Source: Lutjanus erythropterus (lineage: Eukaryota > Chordata > Actinopteri > Lutjaniformes > Lutjanidae). Taken from it: a stretch of 64,000 nt of DNA. This document shows positions 34,871-47,007 of the stretch, one piece after another. Within the stretch, counting starts at the first letter, position 1. Each line of letters begins with the position of its first letter. The stretch lies in assembly GCA_020091685.1 (NCBI GenBank), contig CM034610.1:7732948-7796947 (forward strand). Reading direction: 5' to 3'. Below the pieces are notes generated by a model. The model did no database searches. It saw only the letters and a list, made by a program, of their open reading frames with translations, and was not told the DNA's origin. A program made the position numbers and the translations under genes.

Positions 34871-36300
34871 CAACATTCAACCGGCACAAACACACACAAC
34901 TGATGAACATCAGCCACTGCCATTAGTGTATGTTATATTTGGCAGATAGTCAACAAGGTAAACATCGGTCTATACCAATGTTCAGCTAATATGTAGGTCC
35001 ATGTATCCCTACTGCTAAACCTTAGCACGTTAACATTATTATTGTGAGTATTTTGCCACGCTAGCAGTAGCATAGCTCAAAGCACTGCTGTGCCAATAAC
35101 AGCCTCATAGAGCACTGCTGTGACTCTTGGTCTTGTTTTAAATTATTGGGTTTGTTAAGGTTCACACAGCCTGAATACAAGCAAACCAGGACTTGTAAAC
35201 AGAAATCCCATGGATTTACAAGGAGCTCATTTATTAGGCAGAGTTTTGTCATATGTCGTCCTGCCAGATTGGATATTTTGGCAAGAAGGGAAATCAAAAT
35301 GCGTTTAGTCGAAAATAATGAGCATTTCGGCACTGTTTATTATTGTTTACCTTACTTCCTCGAATTCAAATGGCATTAACTGTCCAAACAAATCAAACTA
35401 ATTTTAACAGACCATGCTGTGAAAGCACCGTTAACCTTTTCCCCCCGTTGGACGTGTGCTAACACATGAAGCCATCAGACACAGAGCTGGAAGAAGACCC
35501 ACAACATCTGGTGGACATTTTGTCAAGAGTCATGGCCCTTCGCTCTCTCCCGCTATTTGTTTGTTTTCTTCTCCTCCTCCTCTGCAACCATTCTACCGGC
35601 TCCTGTCATGCAGGGTTCCGTTGGTTCGTGCCTCAGTGTTTGCGCAAGGAACCAAAGGAAAGGAACTGAAGTGCAAACTCAATTGTTGACAAGAGGTCAA
35701 ATAAATTGTGTGAAAGTGTGTGTAGCCATGTGTGTGTCCACATTGTCATGTTTTTGTACAATGGTTGTCATGAACAGGGGTGGCTCCACACACCACTCAT
35801 TCATCGCTACCCTTTCGACCCCCTGACAGGGGAACAGAATTATGTCTGACAAACAATACTCTTGAGGTGGAACAAAAGTGCAGCAAGCTCAGCTAGCATG
35901 TAGTAAAATGAAAACTACTTAAATGGCTTCATATGTTCGTACGTCATATCTGCACATTAATAGACATGAGCTTGATACCACTTGGAACAGAGACGGCGTG
36001 TTAACCCAGTCCCTGTTCTTACAAGTTGATCTCATTTTACCTCCATGACCCCGGTGGTTTTGAATCAGACTTGAGGCTCGGCCCAGTTTAGCATGGATTC
36101 ACTTGAGAGGAATAGGCCTCTTTAGTCAAGACTGATCCAGAACTGAGCGCCGTCACCATGAAGAGTAATTAGGATGATATATAAGTGTGAGAACGTATGA
36201 CCATGTGCACAGGCCTGTATGTGTTGTGTAGCTATAAACTAGCATGTTATCGCACAATGTGAGAACTAACTAAGCATAAAAAGCCAGCAGAGAAGATGTG
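34871..36300. other. Unassigned non-coding stretch
   Basis: Overlapping short frames at 35456-35826 are in a CTCC-rich patch. No domain and no gene. Confidence 0.35.
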
Positions 36301-37466
36301 TGCTCTTAGAAAAAAAAGGTGCGAACTAGGAGCATATAGGATTCTTTAGCTTATCCCCTTAGGAGTAACTCCTTTTCCTTCTGGTAGAACCCTGAAACCC
36401 ATAAAGTCCCATTTGGAACCCTTTCAAGGATACAAGCGTACAAGATGAATTATTTAAAGGTAAAGCTTGTATAATGAGATTTTAGTGTGGTTCCCTCTTC
36501 ATTGGTTGGTTGGAATTGGCTAAAGATAAAAAATACAGTAGAAACTAATTAATAAGGTTGAGTGCTGGGGATGAATTAAGCCATCTTACATCCTGAGGGA
36601 AGAAGTATGGAGGTATGACAGCGGATACTTCTGTATCTCCTGCCAGACAGCAGCAGGGTGAACAGGTTGCGACATGCAACATGCCATACCGGGTGTTCTT
36701 CCTAGGACCCAACATTAAAGGGTCTGAGTTTCCACTCAGAGAACCCCCTAAGAGTGGTTCTACATAGAACCCTTCTTTGGTGTAGTGGTTGCACCCAGAA
36801 TCCTCTCTGGGGGCTCTATCCAGAACACCTTTTTGGGGAGCCAGCAAGAACCCACACAGGAGGTTGTACCAAGAACCCTTTAATATATTAAGGGTTTTAT
36901 CTATACCTCACTCAGGGGGTTCTAACGGGGATCCATTTATTAATCCTATTTTTCCTCAAGGGCTTCAGCTAGAACCCACCGAAGGGGATCCAAAAATAAA
37001 ATTTTTTATAAGAGTTTTACCTATAACCTTCTTGTCCAATGAGGGTGAAAGACCATATTGTATTCTGCAGATAAGTAAAAGACAAAAACACAAGAACCTT
37101 TCTACGCTGTAGTGGTTACACACCACACAGAACGTTCTCTACAGCTTCTATCAAGAAACTCTCGACCTTCTAAGGGTTTCATCTAGAACCCACCCAAGGG
37201 GTTCTACCAAGAAACACATTTATATACTCCAAGGGTTTCATTGAGAACTAACCATCCCCCCAAAAGCATTTGATTTAGAACAATTTTTAGAACAATTTAC
37301 CTACAACCCTAAAGTAAAATAAATTGATTATGTCTACATTTGGTACATCTATAATTACAAAAACCATTTGAAACCTGGCTAAACATTTGAATATTTGAGG
37401 ATAAGGATACCTTCAACAATCCTTTGGATTAAAATGGTTCTTAATGGGACCCTTGGTCTTTAAGTG
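36301..37466 (-). mobile_element. GGTTCT-rich element, copy B, inverted
   Basis: The left end TGCTCTTAGAAAAAAAAGGTGC matches the right terminus of copy A. The right end, read inward, is TGCACTTAAAGACCAAGGGT and matches the left terminus of copy A. The interior repeats GAACCC/AAGGGTT phrases throughout, except about 36555-36690, which is unlike the rest (CTTCTGTATCTCCTGCCAGA) and may be a foreign insert. No target duplication is clear. Confidence 0.75.
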
Positions 37467-40400
37467 CAGTATGAGAGAAAGACAGAAAGAAAATAAGACC
37501 TTGATGTCTACTATGTTTGCTAATATTTTTATCTATTTCCTCTCACCCCCTTTTTCAGCCTTACTATACATGTATCTCTCTGAGTTCACTCATAGTACAA
37601 CTGTCCTTCGGCCTACTGCAATAATGATTATGATGTATTCTTATTCTGTCTCTAACACAAGTTGAACTTGATAAATGCCACCTGTATATGAGATTTGATC
37701 ATTAGCATCACCAGTGCACCCAAAGTGCTTTATTCTGCTATGTATTCTCCTCCATTATGGGAAAGTTTCATTCACAGAATGTCACCAAGTGATAAAAAGA
37801 AGAATTTCACACTGCAGAGCTGCATGTCCTGCTCTCACACATCGTCTCTGCTGCTTTTTTGTTTACACGTGAAACACAACAAACGAAAGCAATGTAACCT
37901 AAATCCCGTTCATTAACTCAGCTACGATTTATGCAGCAAATTTGAATTTCATCAAGTTGCATTTGTAGCTCAAAACCCTACCTAAATGAGATGCTGCTAT
38001 GCAAGGAAAAAAACATTCATTAGCAGATAACCACTTTAAAAACATGATCCTAGGAGAGGCCTCTGTCTTGTAGGATGCTTTAGTTAGCCACAGTAGCCAT
38101 GCACACACACATTAACACACACGAATCAAGCTTTCCAATGCCTCACGGCGGCACCCAATATCCTTGCAAAAACAACGATGACCAATCCACAGCAAGTGCC
38201 CTCGTAAAAAGCATCTTGACGTGTGACTGCTGATGGAAACTCTCTGTTCTCGTATTAGTCCTGGAACAGAACTCTGTGTCCTGTCCACTCTGAGAAGGGA
38301 AAGCACTTGAAGGAACCTTTAAAAGGTGTCGCATAAAGAGGGGCTGCAAAGATTTTTCGAAGACCCGCTTCACAACTGGCCGTGTGTGACCACAGGATGC
38401 TATAAAAACGTGTGGCGCTCGCTGAATCCTTGCTGCGGTGAGGGACCGTGAGGTGTTTATTGGTTTCCTCGCTAAACACCCCCAAAACAAATCCTCCTTT
38501 AAAGAGTGTGCGCCTCACTCAGCCCCGCCCCTACAGAACTGCCTCTATCATCCGTCATAAACATCTCATTTCATGTGTGGATGGTTGGGTGGGTGGGTGT
38601 GGTTGAAAGGACCGAGGGTGGTGAGTGTTGCTTGGCTCCATGTCATACTTTCCAGCGTGAAGAAAACAAGTCTATTTGTGAAGTCGCCACAGGAGCAGAA
38701 TGTACCTTTGCTACAGGAGTGTGTTACGTGTGCTGAGTCCCCACGTGCTTGTGTGTGTGCGTGGGAGTGTGTGTGTTTGCTGGAGCCGGCTTGGTGGCTG
38801 GCGGCTGGTCTCAGTAGCAGTTGTGCTGTCATTGGGCAACTTGGCTGGTGAGACATGCTATTACCAAAGCTCGGTTACACACAGACATGACCAAAAATGT
38901 ATTAGAAGATACAGCAGCTTTCAAATATTTTCACTGATTTAGTTGTTTCATCAGACATTGAAACAACATCCCCTTTCACACTGGACAAACTAGAATTACT
39001 GTCCCTGTGGTTGTATGCCTTTGCCAACTAGTTAAGTTGCAGTTTACATCCATGCCTGCCCAAACTCAAGTAGTGACAAGACTTTGAAGGAATTTAATAA
39101 AACTTATTAAGTGTATTTTTTGGCAAAATGGAAGTTAGCATTAAAACATGTTGATTCCACTGAATAATTTCCAGTCTTCACTTACATACTATTTTTAGAG
39201 AGAAGTACAGAGGATTAATAGAGAGCTGAACATTATGATGTTACAGTGAAGTTGACCTTTGGATTTCTGGTTACAAACCGTCCTCACTTCATTACTTTAT
39301 GCTACTATATATTTGTGTGAAATCAGGTTATGATTAGCGTGTTAATTCTTGAATTATAGACAAAAACATGTTTGTGAAATATGGTATGAGGCCACTATGA
39401 AAACTTTTTTCTTAATCAAAATATAATCAGTTCATGCTTGAGTCCAAGTAGTCATTTGTGCCAAATTTGAACTCTTTTGCTCCTCTTTTCATACTTATGT
39501 GCTGCTTGACTTAGTTTGATGGAGCTTGCACCGGCTGGAATGTGTTGATACGCATTCGACTTTAGCGCACTTTTGTTATTTGAAATCTTTTATTATGAAG
39601 TAGTCAAAACAAGATGTTGGGTTTTCATCAGCAGTAACTTTAACACAACTTAAAAACATCTCTTATCAAGATGAAAGTGACATGAAACAGTAAAATAAAG
39701 CCTTAAAGGACAATGCAGGAGAGAAACTTAACTTCAACCCACATTGACTCAGTTAGAAGCTACAAAATACTGAGAGATCAACACAGAGAGACTTTTAAAA
39801 ACCCATTTCTCTCTGCTCACACACAGGAATTGAGTCTGGGCTTTCCAATGCACATCAGAAAAAATAGAAAGGCAAATGAGTCTGGCAATGCAATAAGGGT
39901 CAGTGGCCTATTTTTAGGGTTTAGACACATTTAAAAGCAGCATATATGCTGTAATTTTGGTATAAAAATTATAAAATCCAGACATGTCATAAAAGATGTC
40001 CTTTTAGGTGTTGAAAAAAAATGCAATTACCATTGATTTTCCCTAGATCCATAGCACCCTTCTTCATCTTCCTCTAAACTCTGACATCATCAGTGTGTGA
40101 GATTGAAAAGTGAAATGTGTGTGTGTGTGTTTGTGTGGCGGGGATAATGAAGCAGAGCAAGAGCACAAGGCTGTAATTTAGTAAACCATGAGATTGTGGG
40201 GCTATCAGCATGGCAGAACAAATCAAATGTCACAGTCACCCCGTCTCCCTCGCTCAACGCCACTTTTCCATCAGGGGTATAGTTAGCATAGTGGGTATTA
40301 GCCCATACCCACATCCCATAGCCATAACTTTGAGGTCAGTGCTGCTGTTTAAAATGAGCTCCCTAAGGGCTGTCAGTGTGTGAGCTCCAGCATCGGACCA

Positions 40401-40519
40401 AACAGCACCAGAACCAAACATGGCGAAGACCTTTCGAACATTTTCCACCGCAGCTCCTGGTTCAGTGAAATCAAGAGGCAAATGCAGTGTTTGTTCAGAA
40501 AACTATTATAAATGACATA
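37467..40519. other. Unassigned non-coding stretch
   Basis: Three kilobases without a recognised gene or firm repeat. Overlapping frames on both strands around 38112-38942 are in a slightly GC-richer patch but show no domain. A short (GT)n lies at 40117-40136. Confidence 0.35.
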
Positions 40520-41141
40520 CTGAGGGCAGGTTCACACCAACCCTGTCTAGTCCGGTTGAACGGAATCCTGGAGTGCCCGGTCGATGTGAATGCCAGACTC
40601 TATCTCTGGTTTGGTTTGGAACAACCACTCTCTGGTCTCCTTTGAAGGAATGGTCTCTAACCACTGTCAAATGAACTCTGGAGCAGTTCATCTCTGGTGT
40701 TAACACCATTCAAACCAATCACAGAAGCGTGTGTCATGCCATTTCTTAAAAGATGTCTTCTTGTCTTGTTTTGTTGACTGGTGAACTCATGGTGCGTTTG
40801 CTACCAAAATGTTGATTGGCAGGGGACAGACCTGGACTGACAAGGAAGTGAGAAATGCCTGCATTATCAAATTAAATCATACCTCCTGTCATACAGGACG
40901 TATCTGCAAGGTCCAATACTGAATCTGACAGTGCTCCATGATGTATGATATTCAGATTGGAATTGGGAGAGGTTTATTGTCTTTTTACCCCCTGACTGAG
41001 TGACCACAAATCGAATGACACCACATGAATCTTGTTTAACATTTCCAGACTGTTTGAGTTTTGCTTTTGTGAACGCAAACCAGACCAGCTGGTAAATTGA
41101 AACAATGTCCTCGCTTCCAGGGAGTGTGAACCCACCCTGAG
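40520..41141 (+). mobile_element. Putative DNA element with 'GGTTCACAC' inverted ends
   Basis: The left end is CTGAGGGCAGGTTCACACCA. The right end, read inward, is CTCAGGGTGGGTTCACACTC, about 17 of 20 alike. The interior is 620 bp with no transposase. Similar 'GTTCACAC' elements are common in fish. No target duplication could be defined, so the superfamily is open (PIF/Harbinger is possible). Confidence 0.6.
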
Positions 41142-42725
41142 AAACTTAACATAACATGTGTTTTTAAGTTTAATAAATTCATTAGGTTACTTGAGCTGTT
41201 GTTATAATTTAGGTGAACTAAATTACTTCAAGGAATAAGCCTGGATGTGACCAATACACATTAGATACAATTTCTTCATCAATGGTATTACAAAATTCAG
41301 TGTTTTAAAAGATCAGTTTTATCCATTCAACATGGATGGGCAGCCAAATCAGTCTATCATGATAAAGCAATACCTAACTTCAAGTTATCTTTTTTAAAAG
41401 TGATTCCAATTAGTTCCACACAGCGACATATAAAGATTTTGAATTTGGGAAAAAGAGACAGCTTGTATTATCAGCAGATACCCTGTTTCTGGAGAAAAAG
41501 CTGGATTGGTGCTGGATTGGTTAGGGTTAGGGCTAATTTTAAAAACAATGACATTGGACTTATAAATAACAATAAGATCATTGAACATGACCATGAGACT
41601 TACAGATTCATCTAATATCTACCCTCATTTCTGGTTGTTGCAATGTTAAACCAATTTCCCTGTGTTACAGTAACCCACACTTAGAAAACCCTTGAAAACT
41701 GTGAGATGCATAATAACTGCAGAGCTTGTAAAAGGCCCCAAAGGTTTAGCCTACTTTGAAGGTTCTCAAGATTCAAGTGATGTTGATTGTGCTTTGTTAA
41801 ACCAGAAAGGTGAAGGAAAATTTCACTTCATCCACGATTTGGCCAAAATTGAGGCATATTTGTCCTAACACTCTGCTCTGTTAGGTTGCTGAGTTCATGG
41901 ACTTTAACACAGGGATCTGTAGTGATGACATGACAGGCAAAAGTGACTCAGGAGCGCTGTTTGTGTGCTGGGACGTGATAAATCTGTGGAACAATTGTGC
42001 TTAAATGAGGTCATAGATATTGTCTCCAGTGTGAAGGGTTATGAGCAGCGTGGGAGGAAACAAATTGCAGACATTACAGCTGTACATTACATAGCAAACT
42101 TATCAGTTTACATTAAGGTAAATACTGTACAGTGGAGTTAACGCTCATGTTAAGTGTTGTAGATTGTCTTTTGCAGGAAGTTGTACTTTTAACCAATATG
42201 AGTTTATTGTAAATGGCTGATTTTACTCCATTCTTTTAGTTCTGTTTCTGAGCATGAGAATGGACATGGTTGTTACACACCTTTAAGTTTATTCTGGTTT
42301 AGAGGTCAAATCATAGTAGAGCCCTAAATCTGTCATGTCCTAGATCAAAGCAATACTGGCATTTGTGAAATGATTCATAGTGAGAGTCATCCAAGTAGAG
42401 TCCAAGGTGTTGGATTAGTGGTAAAGGCCCTAATTTGTGTGTCAAAAAGAAGGTTAACCCAACAAACTGATCAAACAGGTCCCTGGCCAGGACAAAAGAA
42501 AAAAAGAAGTAATCCACAAAACACATCCAAAGTGGAAATGGCTTGTGAACAAAAATGAGAGGGCTTAGAAGTGAGCAGACAGAGATAAGCCAAGAGAGTT
42601 GCAATGTTCTACGTGCTAGATATCTCAGAATAGAGAAAATAGAAGAAAGTTTGGATTATACGGTGTATTGCTGAAACCACAACCCCATCAAGACTCCAGC
42701 TCTCCAAAGTCTGAACAGTGATAGT
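41142..42725. other. Unassigned non-coding stretch
   Basis: No gene. About 42405-42460 (GTGTTGGATTAGTGGTAAAGG, AAGGTTAACCC) faintly resembles a decayed tRNA-type SINE head. Confidence 0.3.
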
Positions 42726-42812
42726 GAAGAAATAGACAGGAAATGGGGGAGAGAGAGATGGGATATGACATTGAACCAGTGAGGTTGCAGTTATGTGGCG
42801 TGTGCTGCAATC
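42726..42812 (-). mobile_element. SINE fragment, minus strand
   Basis: GACAGGAAATGGGGGAGAGAGAG and GATATGACA, then TTATGTGGCGTGTGCTGC, are the reverse complement of the tail and part of the body of the SINE seen at 16100. The middle is deleted and diverged. Confidence 0.55.
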
Positions 42813-43929
42813 TTTCTATCAGGGTAGATCAGCTACAGTCTTTTATCCAAAACTCTTGATAATTTCATGAGTTTATCAAGGGGTTGTGACAGCAGGGTAG
42901 GTCCAAAGTGTCCTCTTCTTGGAATGGTTCATTTAACCGTTTGACACAGCTCCTTCCTTCTACTGCCCAACAATAAAATTTAAAAATCAATCCTTAAGTC
43001 ATGAGGCAGCCAGTGGAGAAAAGCTAAAACTAGTGTACAGGTACATTTTTGTTAAAAGTTTTGCTTCTTTTTATTAAAAGCCTAGCTTCCTAGCTTGAGT
43101 TCCAGATCTGCACCCAAGCCAGAAAAGGAGTCAAGCCATGAGTATGCTCCTTCTGCTTGTCGGCTGGTCGAATAGCTTTGGAAACCTGCTTTCCTCCACC
43201 CAAGTCTGTCCGATAATTTTTGTAATTTTCCTAAACCGGTAATCTGACATTCACACCCACTTCACACAGTTACTGGCCAGCTGTGACACAAACTATTTCT
43301 GTCAGCAATTAAGTGCAACTCCATGAGTGCCTTTCAGGAGAGACTCTTGCCCCTTTCAATGACGCCTGGGTTCTCACTCTGCCTTCCATTGAGGCAATTT
43401 GTAATATGTAAAAACACTTCTGATTCTCAACATGATCGGACAACACTTACATCGTAATTCTGTTCAAGTACAACTCAACCATTAATAATCAAGTTGTGAC
43501 ATAATAAAAATATAGATGCCTTTTTCCAAATCTTCAGACCGAGGTAGCTGGAATGAAACAGAAATTTCACATGGCAACTCCACAATTCACTCAGCCATTC
43601 ATTGAACCTAGATTATTATAGAGTCTTCTCTATATTAAGGGTTTGTATTCTTGTTACTTTTCATACTATTAGCAGCATCTGTTCCAGGATAAGTCTGTGC
43701 TCTAATAAGGGGGTCTGTGGTCTAAGAAGTGGGTCTCTGTAGTCTCGTCTAGTGCAATCACTGAACCCCTCAGCTATTGTCTGACTATGATTTAGTCTCC
43801 GGAGGCAACATCCAGTGTTTCGGATTTTCCAGTTAACAGATGAGTTCCGAGATTGGCCAATGCATTGGCCTCATTTGATCTCTACATGGGCATGCAACCA
43901 AATCCTGCTCAAACATCATTGATCAATAC
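42813..43929. other. Unassigned non-coding stretch
   Basis: Nothing recognised. Confidence 0.35.
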
Positions 43930-44722
43930 TAGGGATGTTCCTTGCAACTAACTTCCCTGTCAATTAAACACAAAATTGAATTCAGACTAGTCGACTAGTC
44001 TAACAGTAAGAAAACACTCAGAAAAATTGAGCATAATTTATTAATTGATCACGTTAAACACCGTCCAAAAAAATTCTCTGTGTATTAAGAACCATTTGAA
44101 GCACAAAGCTACAATCACCAAACTGTTGAAATGTGTGCCATGCTGTGCAGTATGAACAGTTAACCTATTACACCTTAACCTACAAAACATGACAAGAACT
44201 CAGTAAATGCTTCACCTTTTCAGACCGATGAGGATCACAGTGTGCAGGTCACAACCTGGAGCTGACGTTAGCTGCCAGCATGCTATACAGTGTGGCTGAC
44301 ATTAGCAGTGCTAGCAGCAGCTGCTCTGCTTGCAGGTTAATGTCCTTGACTGTGCTGAATGTGGTCACATGTTGCTCCAGTCGAGTGATTATATACCAGT
44401 TCATTCTGTCACAGTCTACATTCAACATTATTTCGCTGGTTTTACAAGCTGTCATCTGTCTGACTTTGCTTATAAAAACCTTCGGGTTGCATGGGCTGTC
44501 AGGGCATACTCGCTCACAACAGATAGTGAGAAGGGCTGCCGTCTGATGGGGCCGCCGTCCCGACTAGTGGTGGGCGGTTGCATAATATCTTAGAAGCTGC
44601 AGTTAACTGGCATTGTGCATGAATAAAATATTTATACTAGTTTAACTGACTAGTACTTCTGGTGCTGACTAGAGAAGGTGACAATATTTAATAGTGTAGT
44701 CGACAAATCACACACATCCCTA
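43930..44722 (+). mobile_element. hAT-type non-autonomous element
   Basis: The ends are perfect short inverted repeats, TAGGGATGT and ACATCCCTA, with GTCGACTA motifs just inside both. The flanking octamers are ATCAATAC (43922-43929) and GTCGGTAC (44723-44730): five matches and three A/G differences, as expected for an old 8-bp hAT duplication that decayed by transitions. The 793-bp interior has only short frames (87-88 codons, no transposase motif). Confidence 0.65.
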
Positions 44723-44730
44723 GTCGGTAC

Positions 44731-45427
44731 GATATGTACTACAAACAGAAACTAAAATGCTTCCATTAAAAAATACTCATCCCTTGTCTACAGATTCTGC
44801 ATTTATATGCACATATCTGCCTATAGGTATAATTTTAGTTTGGTAATAATGATCACTAGCCTGTGTGCTGTAAGTGAAAGAGGTGCCCCTTTTCTGTTTT
44901 CTGCCATGCCCAGCAAAACCCTACCTGGAGCTATACTGAAGTCCTCATGTCTACAAACTTTAACAGGATATCAATCATGTTGGGAAATGGTATGATATTT
45001 TCCCAGTTTTAATCTGGCAATTTGCAGACATCCTCATATATTAGTAATTTGGCACTGTGGCTTTGCTGTGCTGTAGTGCTTCTGCTTGGCATCTCTCAGA
45101 GAAACAGATCCAAAATCAGCTACTGTTAAACAAAAATAGTTTTAAACCTGTCACATAAAGGTGGATAATTAGAGGAAAATTCTGTGATCTGTGATTTGAC
45201 TGAAATAGGAAATCACCTCAGCAGGCATTTTCCCCACACCTTGTTGATCCCAAGGACTTAAAACACTTGGACTGGCAGAGATGGGTCACGGCCGGCAGTG
45301 ACTCAGTGCCATTGTTCATAGGGTGGGAAAAGGAATAAGTGAGAGACGGAGTGGAAAACAAACGGAAAGTTTCTTTTTTAAGGACAAAGTAATTTTTATC
45401 CTCATCCTATTTGTCTTCTTCTTTCAG
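44731..45427. other. Unassigned non-coding stretch
   Basis: No gene or repeat is recognised. It ends in the polypyrimidine tract of the candidate acceptor at 45427. Confidence 0.35.
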
Positions 45428-45550
45428 ACCGCTGTGGAAAGGCATCTCATATATCTTGATGATGAATATGAATTTGCAGTGGAGCTACATGGAGGTTTGA
45501 CGCCAAGTGGTGCAGGACTGACAGCGAGACTGACCCAGACAGACAGCTAG
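45428..45550 (+). CDS. Candidate terminal exon, gene unknown
   Basis: TCCTATTTGTCTTCTTTCAG-type acceptor DNA ends at 45427. In frame 0 behind it are 40 sense codons and TAG (45548-45550). The peptide starts TAVERHLIYLDDEYEFAVEL and continues with a Gly/Thr/Leu-rich part. The first 20 residues look protein-like and acidic. No domain is recognised. An internal GAGGTTTGA could be a weak donor, giving a shorter internal exon. The frame is also open upstream through the tract to an ATG at 45323, but that part is Lys- then Phe-rich and looks intronic. It may equally be a chance frame. The exon is an inference. Confidence 0.22.
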   Translation, partial: TAVERHLIYLDDEYEFAVELHGGLTPSGAGLTARLTQTDS

Positions 45551-45849
45551 ACAGATAGTCATCCTACCCGCCAATCTCACCTTGTCCTCAGAGAGGCTAA
45601 TGTTACTGGGAAAATCCCACTCCGCTTGCTGCCCTGTCGGTTCCTTACAGCTGGCACGGGCATATGGATGGATGACAGAGTGAGGAAAAATGGGATCCAG
45701 TCAGCTGGTAAGACAAAGAGAGTGGGAAGGATGTGACTGAAGCAGTGGGTGAGGTTTCGTACAAGGTTGTCTCTGTGATTGGACACAATCTTCCCCCACC
45801 TCTGGTTCTTTCTCACCTCTTCTAATTGCATCCCTTGGATGTTTACGAC

Positions 45850-46999
45850 CAGGCTTGGGCAGTAAAGGATTACATGTAGCGGGAAGGATACAAATATAAG
45901 GTAACTGTATTCCATTACAGTTACAGAGAAAAAAGATGTAATCGGATTACAGCTACATTTAGTAAAAAATGGGGTTGTCAGCAGGATAACAATTCTAAAA
46001 TGCATTTTAAATAAAGGAAAAGTGATAATTACTGATATATTGATATAATATATTACCATGTGTAGTGCATTCACACTACACTTCAAGAGTCTCACACCAC
46101 CACTCTGGTGTCTAGGGAAACCATAGCTAATCTTACAGTTGCTAATTCATGGCATCTGGTAAAAAAAAATGCTTCACTGGATGGAACTTTGTTCTCATCC
46201 ATGAACTCAACATATAATTTAAAGACACATTTACAGGTAAGGCCATCCACTAATGTTAGCTACACAGACCAACCACTAACATTAGCTACACATGTCAACT
46301 TCTAACATTAGCTACACAGACTAATGTTAGCTACACAGACCAACCACATTAGCTAAAAAGACCACCTGCTAATGTTAGCTACACAGACCAACTGCTAACA
46401 TTAGCTGCACAGACTAATATAAACTACACAGACCAACTGCTAATGCTAGCTACATACACCAACCGCTAAAGTTGGCTACAGAGACCAACCGCTACTGTTA
46501 GCTGCACAGACAACTGCTAACATTAGCTACACAGACCAACCACTAATGTTAGCTGCACAGACCGACTGCTTATGTTAGCTACACAGACACAGCAACACAG
46601 TTAGCTAGCTAACTTGTCAATACTACTACTACTGCTGGTACTGAAAATATTTTGGGACTGTGGGTGGTGTTGCTGGTGACCAGGATCATGTGCAGGTAAC
46701 ACAAAAAAAAGCGCCAGACTAGAAAAAGTTTTTGTCTGTTACCTTAAGTTTGAGTGTGAAAATGTTACATAATACATAATGCTGCTATGAATCTAAAATG
46801 GGATTTGCACTTAACTGAAGGATTTTATGGACAAACAATTAATAAACCTACAAGTATAAAACATTATATTAGGCTCATCCAGAACTAACAGATTTAATTT
46901 TATTAAAGTTACATTACTTTAATATTGGATTAAGGTACCAACTACATTTTCTTAACAGGTAATTTGTAATTGCATCAGAATACCACCCTCCCACCACTG
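45850..46999 (+). mobile_element. hAT-type element with perfect 8-bp target duplication
   Basis: TTTACGAC occurs directly before (45842-45849) and directly after (47000-47007) the element. The ends are CAGGCTTGGGCAGTAA and, read inward from the right, CAGTGGTGGGAGGGTGG. The sequence inside the left end (GTAACTGTATTCCATTACAGTTACAG, in part) and the right end (AAGTTACATTACTTTAATATTGGATT, in part) match a repeat common in fish. The interior lacks a transposase and instead carries the minisatellite at 46247-46593. Confidence 0.85.
46247..46593 (+). repeat. Minisatellite, 14 units of 20-27 bp, with a flipping core
   Basis: The units have the pattern [core]-GCTACACAGACCAAC. The flank GCTACACAGACC keeps one orientation throughout. 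The octamer before it is TAATGTTA in some units and its reverse complement TAACATTA in others. Variants (TAATGCTA, TAAAGTTG, TACTGTTA, TAATATAA) show age. Several units lack the CCAAC linker. There is no open frame across the array. Confidence 0.9.
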
Positions 47000-47007
47000 T
47001 TTACGAC

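Noticed and set aside
41513-41533. GGTTAGGGTTAGGG, telomere-like
   Set aside because: Only about two units; occurs by chance.
45577-46095. 172-codon minus-strand frame
   Set aside because: It crosses the left boundary of the hAT-type element (45850), so it cannot be one ancestral gene.
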